Source of the DNA: Chitinophagaceae bacterium | GTDB lineage: Bacteria > Bacteroidota > Bacteroidia > Chitinophagales > Chitinophagaceae | Direction: 5' to 3' | Assembly: GCA_025449645.1 (NCBI GenBank) | Contig: JANWIY010000085.1 | Location: 1-64,000, forward strand | Length of the DNA: 64,000 nucleotides | Position numbers and translations under genes: made by a program | The notes under the pieces: generated by a model | The model's input: the letters and a program-made list of their open reading frames with translations, nothing else | Database searches by the model: none | Told to the model about the DNA's origin: nothing | Shown: piece after piece, positions 51,653-62,400 of the stretch | Layout: every line of letters begins with the position of its first letter | How positions within the stretch are numbered: position 1 is the stretch's first letter

Positions 51653-52654
51653 ATGGATCAACACTCCGTACAGCAGCTTTTTTTCAACCACATAAAAAAC
51701 AACCTGCCTCCGCATCTTTCCTTGGTGGATGAAATATCGGAACTGCTGAACATAAGCAACGACAGTGCTTACCGGCGCATCAGGAGTGAGAAGCCCATTT
51801 CTTTTGAAGAAATTCAGAAACTTTCATCTCATTTTAAAATATCTCTGGATCAATTCCTGCATCTGCAAAGTGACTCATTTATTTTTTCGGGTAAGTTATA
51901 TACAGTTCCCGGCGAATCCTTTGAACAATATCTCAAAAATTTATTACAAACCTTTACCTATCTGAACGGGTTTGAAAACAGGCATTTTTATTTCCTGACC
52001 AAGGATATTCCCTGGATCAACTTTTTCCAGATAACCGAGCTGTCTGCGTTCAAGATTTTTCTATGGATGAAATCCATTCTTTTATACGAAACCCTGAAGG
52101 GCAAAAAATTCTCACTGAAAAATCAACAACATCCGGAATTTATGGAACTTGGAAAAAAGATAATTCAGCAGTATAATAAAATTCCGACCACTGAAATATG
52201 GAACCTGGAAGGTATCAATATAACGATTCAGCAAATCGAATATTACCGCGAATGCGACGTGTTTGAATCCAAGGAAGACATTCTCATCATTTACAATAAA
52301 CTGGAAGAGTTGGTTAACCACATTGAAAGACAGGCCGAGTCCGGCAAAAAGTTTGCCATCCATTCAGAACCGGCTTCCAATTCCCCTCATTTTAATATGT
52401 TCTATAATGAACTGGCCCTGGGAGACAACACGGTTTTAGCTGATCTGGGCAAAATAAAAGTCACTTACCTCAATCACAGTGTAATTGATTTCATTTCCAC
52501 CCGCGATGAAAGATTCTGCAATCAAATTTACCAGTCCATAAAAAACCTGATCAGCAAATCGACTCAAATAAGCACCATAGGGGAAAAAAACCGAAGTCAT
52601 TTTTTCAACAATCTTCGCGCAAAAATCCATCATCATAAAACATTTATTTCTTAA
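51653..52654 (+). CDS. HTH-domain protein, probable transcriptional regulator
   Basis: 333 residues. The N-terminal ~75 residues form an XRE-like helix-turn-helix: LVDEISELLNISNDSAYRRIRSEKPISFEEIQKLSSHF. The rest (about 85-325) is mostly helical without a recognised ligand domain. Proteins of this shape recur in Chitinophagaceae; their targets are not known. It converges on the SDR operon at 52.7-55.9 kb with only 30 bases between stops. Confidence 0.78.
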   Translation: MDQHSVQQLFFNHIKNNLPPHLSLVDEISELLNISNDSAYRRIRSEKPISFEEIQKLSSHFKISLDQFLHLQSDSFIFSGKLYTVPGESFEQYLKNLLQTFTYLNGFENRHFYFLTKDIPWINFFQITELSAFKIFLWMKSILLYETLKGKKFSLKNQQHPEFMELGKKIIQQYNKIPTTEIWNLEGINITIQQIEYYRECDVFESKEDILIIYNKLEELVNHIERQAESGKKFAIHSEPASNSPHFNMFYNELALGDNTVLADLGKIKVTYLNHSVIDFISTRDERFCNQIYQSIKNLISKSTQISTIGEKNRSHFFNNLRAKIHHHKTFIS

Positions 52655-52684
52655 TATGTCAGGCAAGGTTCTTTGCAGATACTA

Positions 52685-53542
52685 TTAAGCCATCTTGCCT
52701 TCGGCAATTGAAATTGCTGTTTCACTCATCAACAACCTTTTATACCGGTCATCCACTTTCAGGTTTTTCATTCCATAGCTGGTGATCCTGGCCTTGACGA
52801 ATTCAGGCAACAATCTGTCGAGCACCATAAATATATTATTAATGACCCCCGGAACAATAACCGCTTTTCCCTTAAACAGTCCCGCCATTGCAACCGCGGC
52901 CACCTGTTCAGGGTTCATAACGGCTAATTTTGACAGCCAGCCAAGTTTTCTATTAAGAAGAATGACAGACAGATTTGTATTTATTCCACCGGGGCATAAC
53001 ACGCTAACATGAATTCCATCTCTGATCACTCCTTTCCGGAGACTTCTACTGAAGAAATGTATATAGGATTTGGTTGCCCCGTATACCTCCTTCCGCTGCA
53101 GAAAGAAAAAAGAAGCCATGCTGCCTACATTCAGTATATAAGAAGGCGTGTTCCTTTCCAGGTTTTCGAGAAACAACCTGGTGATAATGGTGGTGGCAAG
53201 GACGTTTAACCTGATTTGCCTCTCATAAAGTTCAACAGTTCCTTCAGCGAAAGGAATTGTACTTCCTATCCCAGCATTATTGATGAGTACCTGTAAATGA
53301 AGGTCCTGATTTTGTATTTCCGATAAAAGCCCTTCGCAGGATAATGGTTCGGTCAAATCCCGCTCCAATGTAATTACTGATACAGGGAAATTCCTTCGGA
53401 TAAAATCTGCAAGTTCATTCAAACCGCTGTCCGGCAGCGCCACCAGCACAAGGTTCATATTTCGCATTGCGCATTCCAGGGCAAAAGATTTTCCCAGTCC
53501 CTCGCTGGCGCCCGTTATAAGTGTATACATTTTATTATGCAT
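52685..53542 (-). CDS. Short-chain dehydrogenase/reductase (KR-like)
   Basis: 285 residues. Classical SDR: cofactor motif TGASEGLGKS near residue 10, NNAG near 89, catalytic Ser in NVGSMAS and YGATK (Tyr and Lys). The C-terminal region has an extra hydrophobic segment (about 245-260), as in membrane-associated lipid SDRs. It overlaps the epimerase gene by 8 bases and ends the operon. The substrate is unknown. Confidence 0.92.
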   Translation of the reverse strand: MHNKMYTLITGASEGLGKSFALECAMRNMNLVLVALPDSGLNELADFIRRNFPVSVITLERDLTEPLSCEGLLSEIQNQDLHLQVLINNAGIGSTIPFAEGTVELYERQIRLNVLATTIITRLFLENLERNTPSYILNVGSMASFFFLQRKEVYGATKSYIHFFSRSLRKGVIRDGIHVSVLCPGGINTNLSVILLNRKLGWLSKLAVMNPEQVAAVAMAGLFKGKAVIVPGVINNIFMVLDRLLPEFVKARITSYGMKNLKVDDRYKRLLMSETAISIAEGKMA

Positions 53543-54524
53543 ATTCAGGTTGATTTAAATAATGAATCGTTTGCTTCAGCGCCTCCTCAATCGGAGTAAT
53601 TTGATAGCCCAGTTCACAGATTGCCTTATTACTCGAGAAACAATAATTGCTGAAAAACCGGTCGATGGACCCAATGGTAATCAGGGGAGGCCTGCCGATA
53701 ATGGCATAGTTCAGCATTTGTAAAAATGTCCAGCCTCTTACCAGGTTTTTTGAAAGCCTCACTATTCGGCCTTTAATACGTGAAATTTCGCCAACAAGGC
53801 TAAAAAAATCATGATATGAAATGTTTACACCGCCCAGAATATATTTTTCACCTGATCTTCCTTTCTCCATGGCCAGGAGATGGCCATTCACTACATCATC
53901 AATAAATGCGAAGCATGCCTGGTATGATCCGGGAGATGGAATAAAAGCGATTTTCCTCCTGATAAACTTCTCTATCACTGCATTTGCATTATGATTTTGC
54001 GAAACCTTTCCGGGGCCATAAACTTTAGACGGAGATAAGACCAGGGCATGCATACGCCTTTTTGCATAGCGGAAGACCATATCCTCCGCTATTTTTTTTG
54101 ATAATTCGTAATCCAGCGTAAATGCCGAAATGCGAGGATCTTTCTCTGTCATCGGTTCCTTAATACAGGGACCAATTACGCCGCAGGTACTCGTGAATAC
54201 AAATCGGGAAACGTTTTCTTCCCTGGCTGACTCCAAAACATTCGCCGTACCTTCCACATTGGTCCGGAATATTTCATCCGGATTTTTTGCCCAGAATTTT
54301 ACAGCTGCAGCAATGTGGAAGACCTGTTCGCATCCTTTCAAGGCGCCCGCAATTGAAGAACGGTCAAGGATATCCCCCTTAAATACCAGGATATTCGGAT
54401 GCCGGGGAACGTATGCAGACTGCGGATTACGCAGCATCAGGTGAATTATATTTCCCTGCCCTGCCAGTTTCATGGAAAGGGAATGGCCTAAATATCCGGT
54501 ACCGCCGGTAATGAAGATTTTCAT
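53535..54524 (-). CDS. NAD(P)-dependent epimerase/reductase (extended SDR)
   Basis: 329 residues from ATG 54524, which overlaps the CPBP gene stop (ATGA). The Rossmann motif is TGGTGYLG; the catalytic pair is in YELSK, with STCGV supplying the Ser/Thr. The pattern HIAAAVKFWAKNPDEIFRTNVEGT is close to dihydroflavonol reductase/hopanoid-type epimerases. The substrate is unknown. It works next to a second SDR, suggesting two redox steps on one metabolite. Confidence 0.92.
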   Translation of the reverse strand: MKIFITGGTGYLGHSLSMKLAGQGNIIHLMLRNPQSAYVPRHPNILVFKGDILDRSSIAGALKGCEQVFHIAAAVKFWAKNPDEIFRTNVEGTANVLESAREENVSRFVFTSTCGVIGPCIKEPMTEKDPRISAFTLDYELSKKIAEDMVFRYAKRRMHALVLSPSKVYGPGKVSQNHNANAVIEKFIRRKIAFIPSPGSYQACFAFIDDVVNGHLLAMEKGRSGEKYILGGVNISYHDFFSLVGEISRIKGRIVRLSKNLVRGWTFLQMLNYAIIGRPPLITIGSIDRFFSNYCFSSNKAICELGYQITPIEEALKQTIHYLNQPEYA

Positions 54525-55210
54525 GATTTCAGGATTTTGGGTGAAAGGCCAGGTATGAAGATTAAGCAATTTTCATAAACGAGCGATATGGTCAGGTGCA
54601 GCGCTATAGCGGGAATCACAGACTGATTCCAGATCGTTATTACGCATAACAACAGACCAAAAGGAAGGCAGGAAATCATTTCAGCAGACCCGTTAAAAAT
54701 ATGAATTCCAGCATAGAAAATCAGATTGATCGTAATTGCCAAAGGAATTCCATATACATCTATACAAACAGTCAAAAGCAAGCCTCTGAAAAAACATTCG
54801 TAAGTAATCAGGAAGAATATCCGCATGGCCAGGTACAGCGTTACTGCTTTACTCTTTGCAGCCTTGTTGACATGCTCATTCTTCTGCCTGGTTCTGCTCT
54901 TTCTCACCCCATTCAACAGTGCAATATAGCCGGCTGCAATCATCAGTACCAGGATGACCAGCTCCTTTATGAAGGAAAATTCAGCCGGAACGGCAAATAA
55001 ATGCATCCAGTACTTAAGTAATGAAATAACAGGGAAGCCAAGAACACATATTCCTGAAATATGCCTTACTGTAAGGCCTTTTAATTCAGTGATCAATTCG
55101 GCACTGCCTGTAAGGGAAATACTATCCTTTGTCCAGGCAACACAACTAATAAGGAAAAATAAAGTATAGCAGACAGTGATTATTCCTAATATAAAAAAAT
55201 CTGATGCCAT
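54521..55210 (-). CDS. CPBP-family intramembrane protease homologue with altered motifs
   Basis: 229 residues with 6-7 membrane helices. The CPBP (Abi/CAAX) region is recognisable: ITYECFFRGLLLTV, INLIFYAGIHIFNG and PAIALHLTISLVYEN. However, the EExxxR motif reads YECFFR, the FxxxH motif reads YAGIH, and the last His is followed by HLTIS rather than HxxxN. So key residues differ and activity is uncertain. It is coupled to the epimerase by an ATGA overlap and lies 12 bases after the DUF6134-like gene. Confidence 0.82.
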   Translation of the reverse strand: MASDFFILGIITVCYTLFFLISCVAWTKDSISLTGSAELITELKGLTVRHISGICVLGFPVISLLKYWMHLFAVPAEFSFIKELVILVLMIAAGYIALLNGVRKSRTRQKNEHVNKAAKSKAVTLYLAMRIFFLITYECFFRGLLLTVCIDVYGIPLAITINLIFYAGIHIFNGSAEMISCLPFGLLLCVITIWNQSVIPAIALHLTISLVYENCLIFIPGLSPKILKS

Positions 55211-55222
55211 CTAAATAATATA

Positions 55223-55882
55223 TTATTTTAACCGAAACTCTAAATTATATAGCTGGTCTACTTCAACACCTACACAAACTCCGTCTCTGTAAGAGTAATA
55301 GTTGGAATTACCATTGGGAAGTATCAACCGATATTTGTTATTAGCCACCCTTTTGATTTCTACATATTGGCGGAAATTATCAGAATATACTCTCCCGATA
55401 TTGACAGGCTCCTTGCAATAAAGGGAAAGAACAGAATAGCGGATCGGATAAACCGGCAGCTCAGTGGCATCTTCACTGGTGGTCATCTTATAAGAACCCC
55501 CGGAATATTGTAATTTCTGGTTGACCTTTTCCTGACCATTGACCTTTCGGTATAGGTACGAATAAACCAGAATCCCGTCCTCAAAAATGGCTTCCTCTAC
55601 AGATTTAACAATGATCATGAAAAGAAAGCGCGTTTCTACTTCAGATTCTATTTTGATATGTACATGTCCTCCATTTACCTTCTGATAAACAACCAGCATC
55701 CCCTTTAATTCTCCGTTGTGAAGGATATTGTAGAGTGAAGCGTGTTCCTGGGCATTCGCAGTGCTTGAAACGCATATCAAAGCGGATAACGCCGGCAGTA
55801 TTTTTAATATTAAGGATTTGATTAAAGTATATTTCCGTTTCAGATGATTTCTAAGCGTCCAGCAGATGATCAGGGTTATCAT
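55223..55882 (-). CDS. DUF6134-like secreted protein
   Basis: 219 residues. A long basic N-terminus (RNHLKRKYTLIKS) leads into a hydrophobic signal ending ANAQEH. The mature part is a beta-rich domain (LYNILHNGELKGMLVVYQK, YRKVNGQEKVNQKLQYSGGSY, PIRYSVLSLYCKEPVNIGRVY) like DUF6134 proteins. It is first in the four-gene operon with CPBP, epimerase and SDR. The family has no known function. Confidence 0.72.
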   Translation of the reverse strand: MITLIICWTLRNHLKRKYTLIKSLILKILPALSALICVSSTANAQEHASLYNILHNGELKGMLVVYQKVNGGHVHIKIESEVETRFLFMIIVKSVEEAIFEDGILVYSYLYRKVNGQEKVNQKLQYSGGSYKMTTSEDATELPVYPIRYSVLSLYCKEPVNIGRVYSDNFRQYVEIKRVANNKYRLILPNGNSNYYSYRDGVCVGVEVDQLYNLEFRLK

Positions 55883-56078
55883 AAAAAAGGTTTTAATGAA
55901 TTAAAATGCTGACTCTAAATTATTCTCATGAAATGCCCGTTCCTAATTGCCTCCCGGGCCTCATGGATTTGCAGAAGTAAATGTTACCTTCCTTATTGCT
56001 GTGTTGCCGCGAAATCGGCATGTATTGCAAACGATGCCTTGGAGAACTTAAGAGAGAAGTGATTTCCACCAAACAGAA

Positions 56079-56094
56079 TATGCAAATTTGCATA
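56079..56094. promoter_or_regulatory. Perfect 16-base palindrome between operons
   Basis: TATGCAAATTTGCATA is a perfect palindrome in the 320-base gap between the DUF6134-like gene start and the RND gene stop. It lies about 200 bases upstream of the DUF6134 operon. A small CCTCC/GGAGG hairpin follows at 56131-56147. The gap contains no gene. Confidence 0.45.
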
Positions 56095-56202
56095 CTTTAC
56101 TAATGAATAATAACCTGATTATGCCAGATCCCTCCTTGTTTGGGAGGAGGTGCCCAGGTGAGTAAGTCTTTGTGGAGGATATACCTGTTGATGGAAACAG
56201 GA

Positions 56203-59200
56203 TCAGGGTTTCCCTGATTCGTGTTGGGCATTGGTCTGGGCTATCTCGTATTCCAATTCAGGGTCAATATTTTGTTGCTCTGCTCTTTTTGATTTTTCTA
56301 TTAATTCTTCCCGATGCACCTGCAGCCACGCAAGTTGTTTTTTGCCATAAGAAAAACGGGTGATCACCACAAATAAAACCGGAACAATAAATATGGCAAG
56401 CGTTGTAGACGCAACCATGCCGCCAAAAACTGTCACCCCGATCGTATTCCTGGAAGCCGCACCGGCACCTGTTGCCAAAGCAAGCGGTAATACGCCGAGG
56501 ATAAATGCCATAGATGTCATGATAATTGGCCTCAGGCGCAGTCGTACCGCATCAAGCGTAGCTTTAATTAATTCTTCGCCGTGATCCACTCGCAACTTGG
56601 CAAATTCTACGATCAGTATCGCATTTTTTGCCGACAACCCTATCAGGGTGATCAGTCCTATCTGTGCATATACATTATTCGTGAGCGCAGGGATGCAGGT
56701 GAGGGCAAGGATGGCGCCGAAAGCGCTTATCGGAACCGCCAGCATCACGGAAAAAGGTACGGACCAGCTTTCATAAAGTGCTGCAAGAAAAAGAAAAACA
56801 AAAATGATGCAAAACAGAAATATGTATAGAGTAAGAGAGCCGGCTTTTATTTCTTCGTAACTAAGCCCCGAAAAATCATAAGTGTATCCCCGCGGCAAAG
56901 CCTTTACGGCTAAAGCTTTCAAATCATCGATGCTCTGACCACTGCTATATCCTGGCGGTATTGAACCGTCAACTTCTGCGGAACGGAAAATATTAAAGTG
57001 GGCGATAAGCGGAGCGGCTATAGTGGATTGATAAGTGATCAGGGTGCTCAGCGGAACCATTGCACCAGCCTGGTTACGCACATAATATTTATTCATATCG
57101 GATATAAGCGCCCGGTATACCGTATCTGCCTGGATGACCACATGGTATGTGCGATTATATAACGTAAAGTTATTTACAAACAAACTACCCATATACGCCT
57201 GCATAGTCGTAAAAACGCTTGAGATATTTACCCCCAGCTTTTCACATTTTTCCCTGTCAACGGTAAGGTCATAACTTGGGGTATGCGCTGAAAAATAACA
57301 AAACGCTGTGGATATTGAAGGGACTTTGTGCGCTTCCGCAACAAATTTTTGAACCACTTTTTCAAAAGTATGGATATCATCCGTTGAACTACCCTGCTCA
57401 ATTTGCATGCTAAACCCTGCTGCAATTCCGATACCCCTGATAGGTGGCGGAGGAATAACCACCACATTCGCGTTTTTTATACCCGCTTCGGCTATTCTTT
57501 TTTTTAGCACATTCATAATACCCGGCACCTTGGTTTCCGTCGTAGTACGCTCGTCCCATGGCTTAAGCATGATAAACATAGAACCCGCATTTGAAGTGGC
57601 ACCGCCGTTCAATATATTATAACCGGATACGGCTGTATAATGCATTATCCCCGGCGTTGCAGTAACCACCGCCATCAGCTTATTCATCACATTCACTGAC
57701 TGAACGGTTGCAGAAGCATCAGGCAACTGGTAAGTAACATAGAGTCGCCCCCCATCTTCAAAAGGCACGAATCCTGATGGTTTGGTTTTAAATAGAAGAT
57801 ATGCCCCAGCACAAATACAAACCAAAATAACAATGACAAATTTTGAATAATGTATACTCCTTTTTACACCATGTGTGTATTTTTCAGTGAACCTTTCGAA
57901 CCACCGGTCAAAGCGATAGAAAAATTTACCCAGATATTTCGATGTATTGTCAATGTGAGAAGGCCTTAATAATAATGTGCAAAGAGCAGGTGTCAGCGAT
58001 AAAGCAATGAAAGCAGATAGTATGACCGATATGGCAATCGTGATGGCAAATTGCTGGTATAATCGTCCTACTATACCCGGAATAAAACCGACAGGTACAA
58101 ATACCGCAGCAAGAATCAATGCAATGGCCACTACGGGCCCGGATATATCCTTCATGGCACGATAAGTCGCCTCCTTGGGCGACATATGCTGCTCATCAAT
58201 ATAGTGCTGAACGGCTTCCACCACGATGATGGCATCATCGACCACTATACCAATAGCCAGCACAAAGCCAAACATGGTAAGGGTATTTACCGTGAAGCCC
58301 AGGGGGATAAAAAAACAAAAAGTGCCTAATATAGAGACCGGGATTGCCAATATAGGTATGATGGTGGAACGCCAGTTTTGCAGGAACAGGAATACAACGA
58401 TAGCCACCAATCCCAAAGCCTTCAGCAGGGTTCCTATGACTTCCTGCATGGAAACCCTAATGATCGTCACCGATTCAAAGGAAACTATATAATCCACATC
58501 CGATGGAAAAGATTTTTTTAATTGTGCCAGAGCTGCATACACATTATCAGCAGTTTGCAGTGCGTTGCTTCCGGGAGATTGATAAATCATCAGAAGGGAA
58601 CACCTGTTTCCATCAACGAAGGCGTTGCTTGAAAAAGTAAACTTCCCCAGTTCAACCCTGGCCACATCTTTCAGGTAAACCAGTTCACCGGTAGTTGGAA
58701 TTGTTTTCACAACAATCTTCCGGTAATCTTCCGCCTTACTGAGCATCCCGTTTACCTGTATCCCTATTTCATGCGTTTGTGATGCATTTTGGGGCGGCGC
58801 CCCGGCAGAACCTGCAGCTACATATACATTTTGAGCGTTCAATGCATTAACGACATCAGTTGGCGTTAAACTATAGGAAGCCATTTTATCCGGATTCATC
58901 CATACACGCATGCTAAACTGATCCGTACGGGAGGTTACGTCTCCAACTCCGGGTACGCGCAAAAGGGCATCTTCAATAAATACGTTGGTGTAATTATCCA
59001 GAAATGTAATATCATGGGTATGCTTTGGTGAATACACGGAAACGAGCATCAGCTGATCGGGATTACTCGCCCGCACCGTCAACCCCAATTTACTTACAAC
59101 CGCCGGCAGCTGAGGCTGCGCTATACCAAGCCGGTTTTGAACATTGAGTGCTGCAATATGCACATTGGTGCCGATATTAAATGTTACCCTGATACCCACA

Positions 59201-59463
59201 CCGCCGCTATTGGTGCTGGTGCTTGTCATGTATTCCATGCCGGGCGTACCGTTTACCTGTTCTTCTATGGGAATTGCCACCGTTTGTTCAACAGTTTCTG
59301 CGTCTGCACCTGTATACGACCCATTAACTGAAACGCTCGGCGGTGATATATTTGGATATTGGTCAACTGCAAGATTCAAAAGACAAATAATTCCCGAGAT
59401 CACTATTACCAATGATATCACGATTGCAGTAACCGGCCTTTTTATAAACGTGCTCGCAATCAT
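56203..59463 (-). CDS. HAE1-family RND efflux pump, second copy
   Basis: 1086 residues with the AcrB layout: 12 membrane helices and two large periplasmic loops. Proton-relay residues are present: the Asp pair in GIVVDDAIIVVEAVQH (near 405), Lys in GLSAKNAILIVEFAK, and Arg in RLRPIIMTS. The C-terminal tail is charged. It overlaps the stop of the first RND gene by four bases (ATGA) and is the same length and closely similar to it. No outer-membrane channel gene follows. Confidence 0.95.
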   Translation of the reverse strand: MIASTFIKRPVTAIVISLVIVISGIICLLNLAVDQYPNISPPSVSVNGSYTGADAETVEQTVAIPIEEQVNGTPGMEYMTSTSTNSGGVGIRVTFNIGTNVHIAALNVQNRLGIAQPQLPAVVSKLGLTVRASNPDQLMLVSVYSPKHTHDITFLDNYTNVFIEDALLRVPGVGDVTSRTDQFSMRVWMNPDKMASYSLTPTDVVNALNAQNVYVAAGSAGAPPQNASQTHEIGIQVNGMLSKAEDYRKIVVKTIPTTGELVYLKDVARVELGKFTFSSNAFVDGNRCSLLMIYQSPGSNALQTADNVYAALAQLKKSFPSDVDYIVSFESVTIIRVSMQEVIGTLLKALGLVAIVVFLFLQNWRSTIIPILAIPVSILGTFCFFIPLGFTVNTLTMFGFVLAIGIVVDDAIIVVEAVQHYIDEQHMSPKEATYRAMKDISGPVVAIALILAAVFVPVGFIPGIVGRLYQQFAITIAISVILSAFIALSLTPALCTLLLRPSHIDNTSKYLGKFFYRFDRWFERFTEKYTHGVKRSIHYSKFVIVILVCICAGAYLLFKTKPSGFVPFEDGGRLYVTYQLPDASATVQSVNVMNKLMAVVTATPGIMHYTAVSGYNILNGGATSNAGSMFIMLKPWDERTTTETKVPGIMNVLKKRIAEAGIKNANVVVIPPPPIRGIGIAAGFSMQIEQGSSTDDIHTFEKVVQKFVAEAHKVPSISTAFCYFSAHTPSYDLTVDREKCEKLGVNISSVFTTMQAYMGSLFVNNFTLYNRTYHVVIQADTVYRALISDMNKYYVRNQAGAMVPLSTLITYQSTIAAPLIAHFNIFRSAEVDGSIPPGYSSGQSIDDLKALAVKALPRGYTYDFSGLSYEEIKAGSLTLYIFLFCIIFVFLFLAALYESWSVPFSVMLAVPISAFGAILALTCIPALTNNVYAQIGLITLIGLSAKNAILIVEFAKLRVDHGEELIKATLDAVRLRLRPIIMTSMAFILGVLPLALATGAGAASRNTIGVTVFGGMVASTTLAIFIVPVLFVVITRFSYGKKQLAWLQVHREELIEKSKRAEQQNIDPELEYEIAQTNAQHESGKP

Positions 59464-62400
59464 CCTTCCTGAGATTTATTCAGTTCACGCGATTTTGCAA
59501 TCTCGTATTCTAACTCCGCATCAATATCCTGCTGCTCCACTTTTTTTGCTTTCTCCATCAACTGGTCGTGATTCGCGATCAGCCATACTAATTTTTCCTT
59601 ACCATAGGACATGCGGGTGATCACTACAAAAAGAACAGGAACTATGAAGATAGCCAGTGTTGAAGCTGCAGTCATACCGCCGAAAACAGTAAAACCAATC
59701 GTTCTCCTTGCTACTGCGCCGGCACCCGTTGCCAGTACCAATGGCACCACGCCCAGCATAAAAGCAAGGGACGTCATGATGATCGGACGCAACCGAAGCT
59801 TCACTGCTTCCAATGTTGATTTGATAAGTTCTTCGCCGCGGTCAACACGTATTTTTGCAAACTCAACAATTAATATCGCGTTCTTTGCCGCCAAACCTAT
59901 TAATGTAATCAACCCTATTTGGGCATATACATTGTTTGTTAAACTCGGCACGAACACCAGTGTAAGAATGGCCCCGAACGCCCCAATGGGTACGGCAAGC
60001 AATACCGAGAACGGAACTGACCAGCTTTCGTACAGCGCAGCGAGGAAAAGAAATACAAAGGTGATGGAGAATAAGAAAATATAAATAGTGGTTGACCCCG
60101 CCCGGATCTCCTCATAACTCAATCCGGAAAATTCGTAATTATACCCCTCAGGAAGAACCCTGTTCGCAATAGCGATGAGTGAATCCGTAGCCTGGGTGCT
60201 GCTGAATCCCACCGCAGAAGCACCATCAATTTCCGCGGAACGAAAAATATTAAAATGGGATATCAAAGGAGCGGTTTCTGTCGGCGAATAACTCACCAGC
60301 GTGCCGAGAGGAACCATTGTGCTATCCTGATTGCGCACATAATATTTATCTATATCCGTTATCAGTGAGCGAAACGCCGTATCGGCCTGCACTACAACAT
60401 GAAATGTACGGTTGTAAACCGTAAAATCATTAATGTACAAACTGCCCATGAATGCCTGTATGGTAGTGAACACATCCCCGATATTTACACCTAACTTCTC
60501 ACACTTTTCCCGGTCGACAGTAAGATTGATACTGGGTGTGTGTGAGGAATAAAAACTGAATGCATTTGTTATCGCAGGATTCTTATTTGCCTCACTTATG
60601 AATTTGTTCACTACATTTTCAAATGCATGCAAATCATCACTGGTGCTGCGTTGTTCAATCTGCATACTAAATCCAACCGTTTCACCAACGCCCGGAATCG
60701 GCGATGGCTGAATCACTTCAACGTTTGCATTTTTTATTCCTGCCTCTGTAATTCTTTTTTGCATCACCCTGATAATCCCCGGCACCTGCTGATCAGACAC
60801 ACTGCGCTCATCCCATGGTTTAAGCTGCACATAAATTGTCCCCGAATTGGAATTGGTCGCATTATTCACCACATTCAATCCCGATAGGGCGGCATAATGC
60901 GCAACACCGGGAGTATGAGTAACCACTTGCATCAATTTAGTCATCACATCAACAGACCCGGCGGTTGAAGAAGCCGGAGGTAATTGAAAAGTGACGTACA
61001 GGTTACCATCATCTTCCGAAGGAATAAAACCGGTTGCCTTATCCTGAAATAAAAAGTATGCCGCAGCGCAAATACAAAGCAACAATATCACCACGTACTT
61101 CGAGGCTTTAATACTTCTTTTGACGCCGTTCGTATATTTGTCCGTAATCCTCTCGAACCAATTATTAAATGAAAAGAAGATCTTATTCAGGCCTTTCTTC
61201 TGTTTATCCGGATCGGAAGGTTTTAATAATAATGTGCAAAGTGCAGGAGTCAGTGATAATGCAATGAAAGCAGAAAGTATGACCGATATCGCGATCGTGA
61301 TGGCAAACTGCTGGTACAACCTTCCAACAATGCCCGGAATAAATCCTACCGGAACGAATACTGCAGCGAGTATCAGCGCAATCGCCACCACGGGCGCTGA
61401 AATGTCTTTCATCGCATGATAGGTTGCTTCTTTCGGCGACATCTTTTGGTGATCAATATAGTGTTGTACGGCTTCCACCACAATAATAGCATCATCCACC
61501 ACGATACCAATGGCAAGCACAAAGCCAAACATGGTGAGGGTGTTTATTGTAAACCCAAGAGGAATGAAAAAACAAAAAGTTCCTAAAATGGATACCGGAA
61601 TGGCAAGAACAGGGATTAGTGTAGAGCGAAGGTTTTGAAGAAATAAAAATACCACAATCGCAACAAGTCCCAGGGTCTTTAATAAGGTTCCCACTACATC
61701 GGCCATGGATACCTTCACAACGGTGACTGCTTCAAATGGAACTGAATATTCCACGTCGGCTGGAAAAGACTGCCTTAATAAAGCGAGTTCCTTATAAATT
61801 CCTTTTGCCGTTTCCAGTGCGTTGCTTCCGGGAGCCTGGTAAATGCGCAAAAAAGAAGCCCGGTGCCCGTCAACAAAAGAATTACTTGAAAAAGTGAACT
61901 TGCCCAATTCCACCCTGGCAACATCTTTCAAATAGACCAGCTCTCCGGTGGCCGGTAATGTTTTTATAATAATGTTTTCAAACTCTGAAACCTTGCTCAG
62001 TCTTCCGTTTACGAGAATTCCTATTTCAAAGGTTTGTGTTGTTTGCTGGGGCGGTACTCCGGCGGATCCTGCAGCAACCTGAACGTTTTGCGCATTCAAG
62101 GCACTGATAATATCCGAGGGCGTTAGTTTATATGCCGCCATTTTTTCGGGATTCATCCAGATGCGCATGCTGAAATCATCAGTAAAACGGTTTATACTGC
62201 TCACGCCTGGAACCCTAAGCAAGGCATCCTGGATAAATATATTGGTGTAATTATCAAGAAAGGTAATGTTGTGAGTTCCCTTTGGGGCATACACAGCAAC
62301 CATCATCAGCATGCTTGGGTTCACTGCTCTAACGGTAACACCCAACCGGCTTGCAACTGCCGGTAATAAAGGCGTTGCAATGCTTACCCGGTTTTGCACG

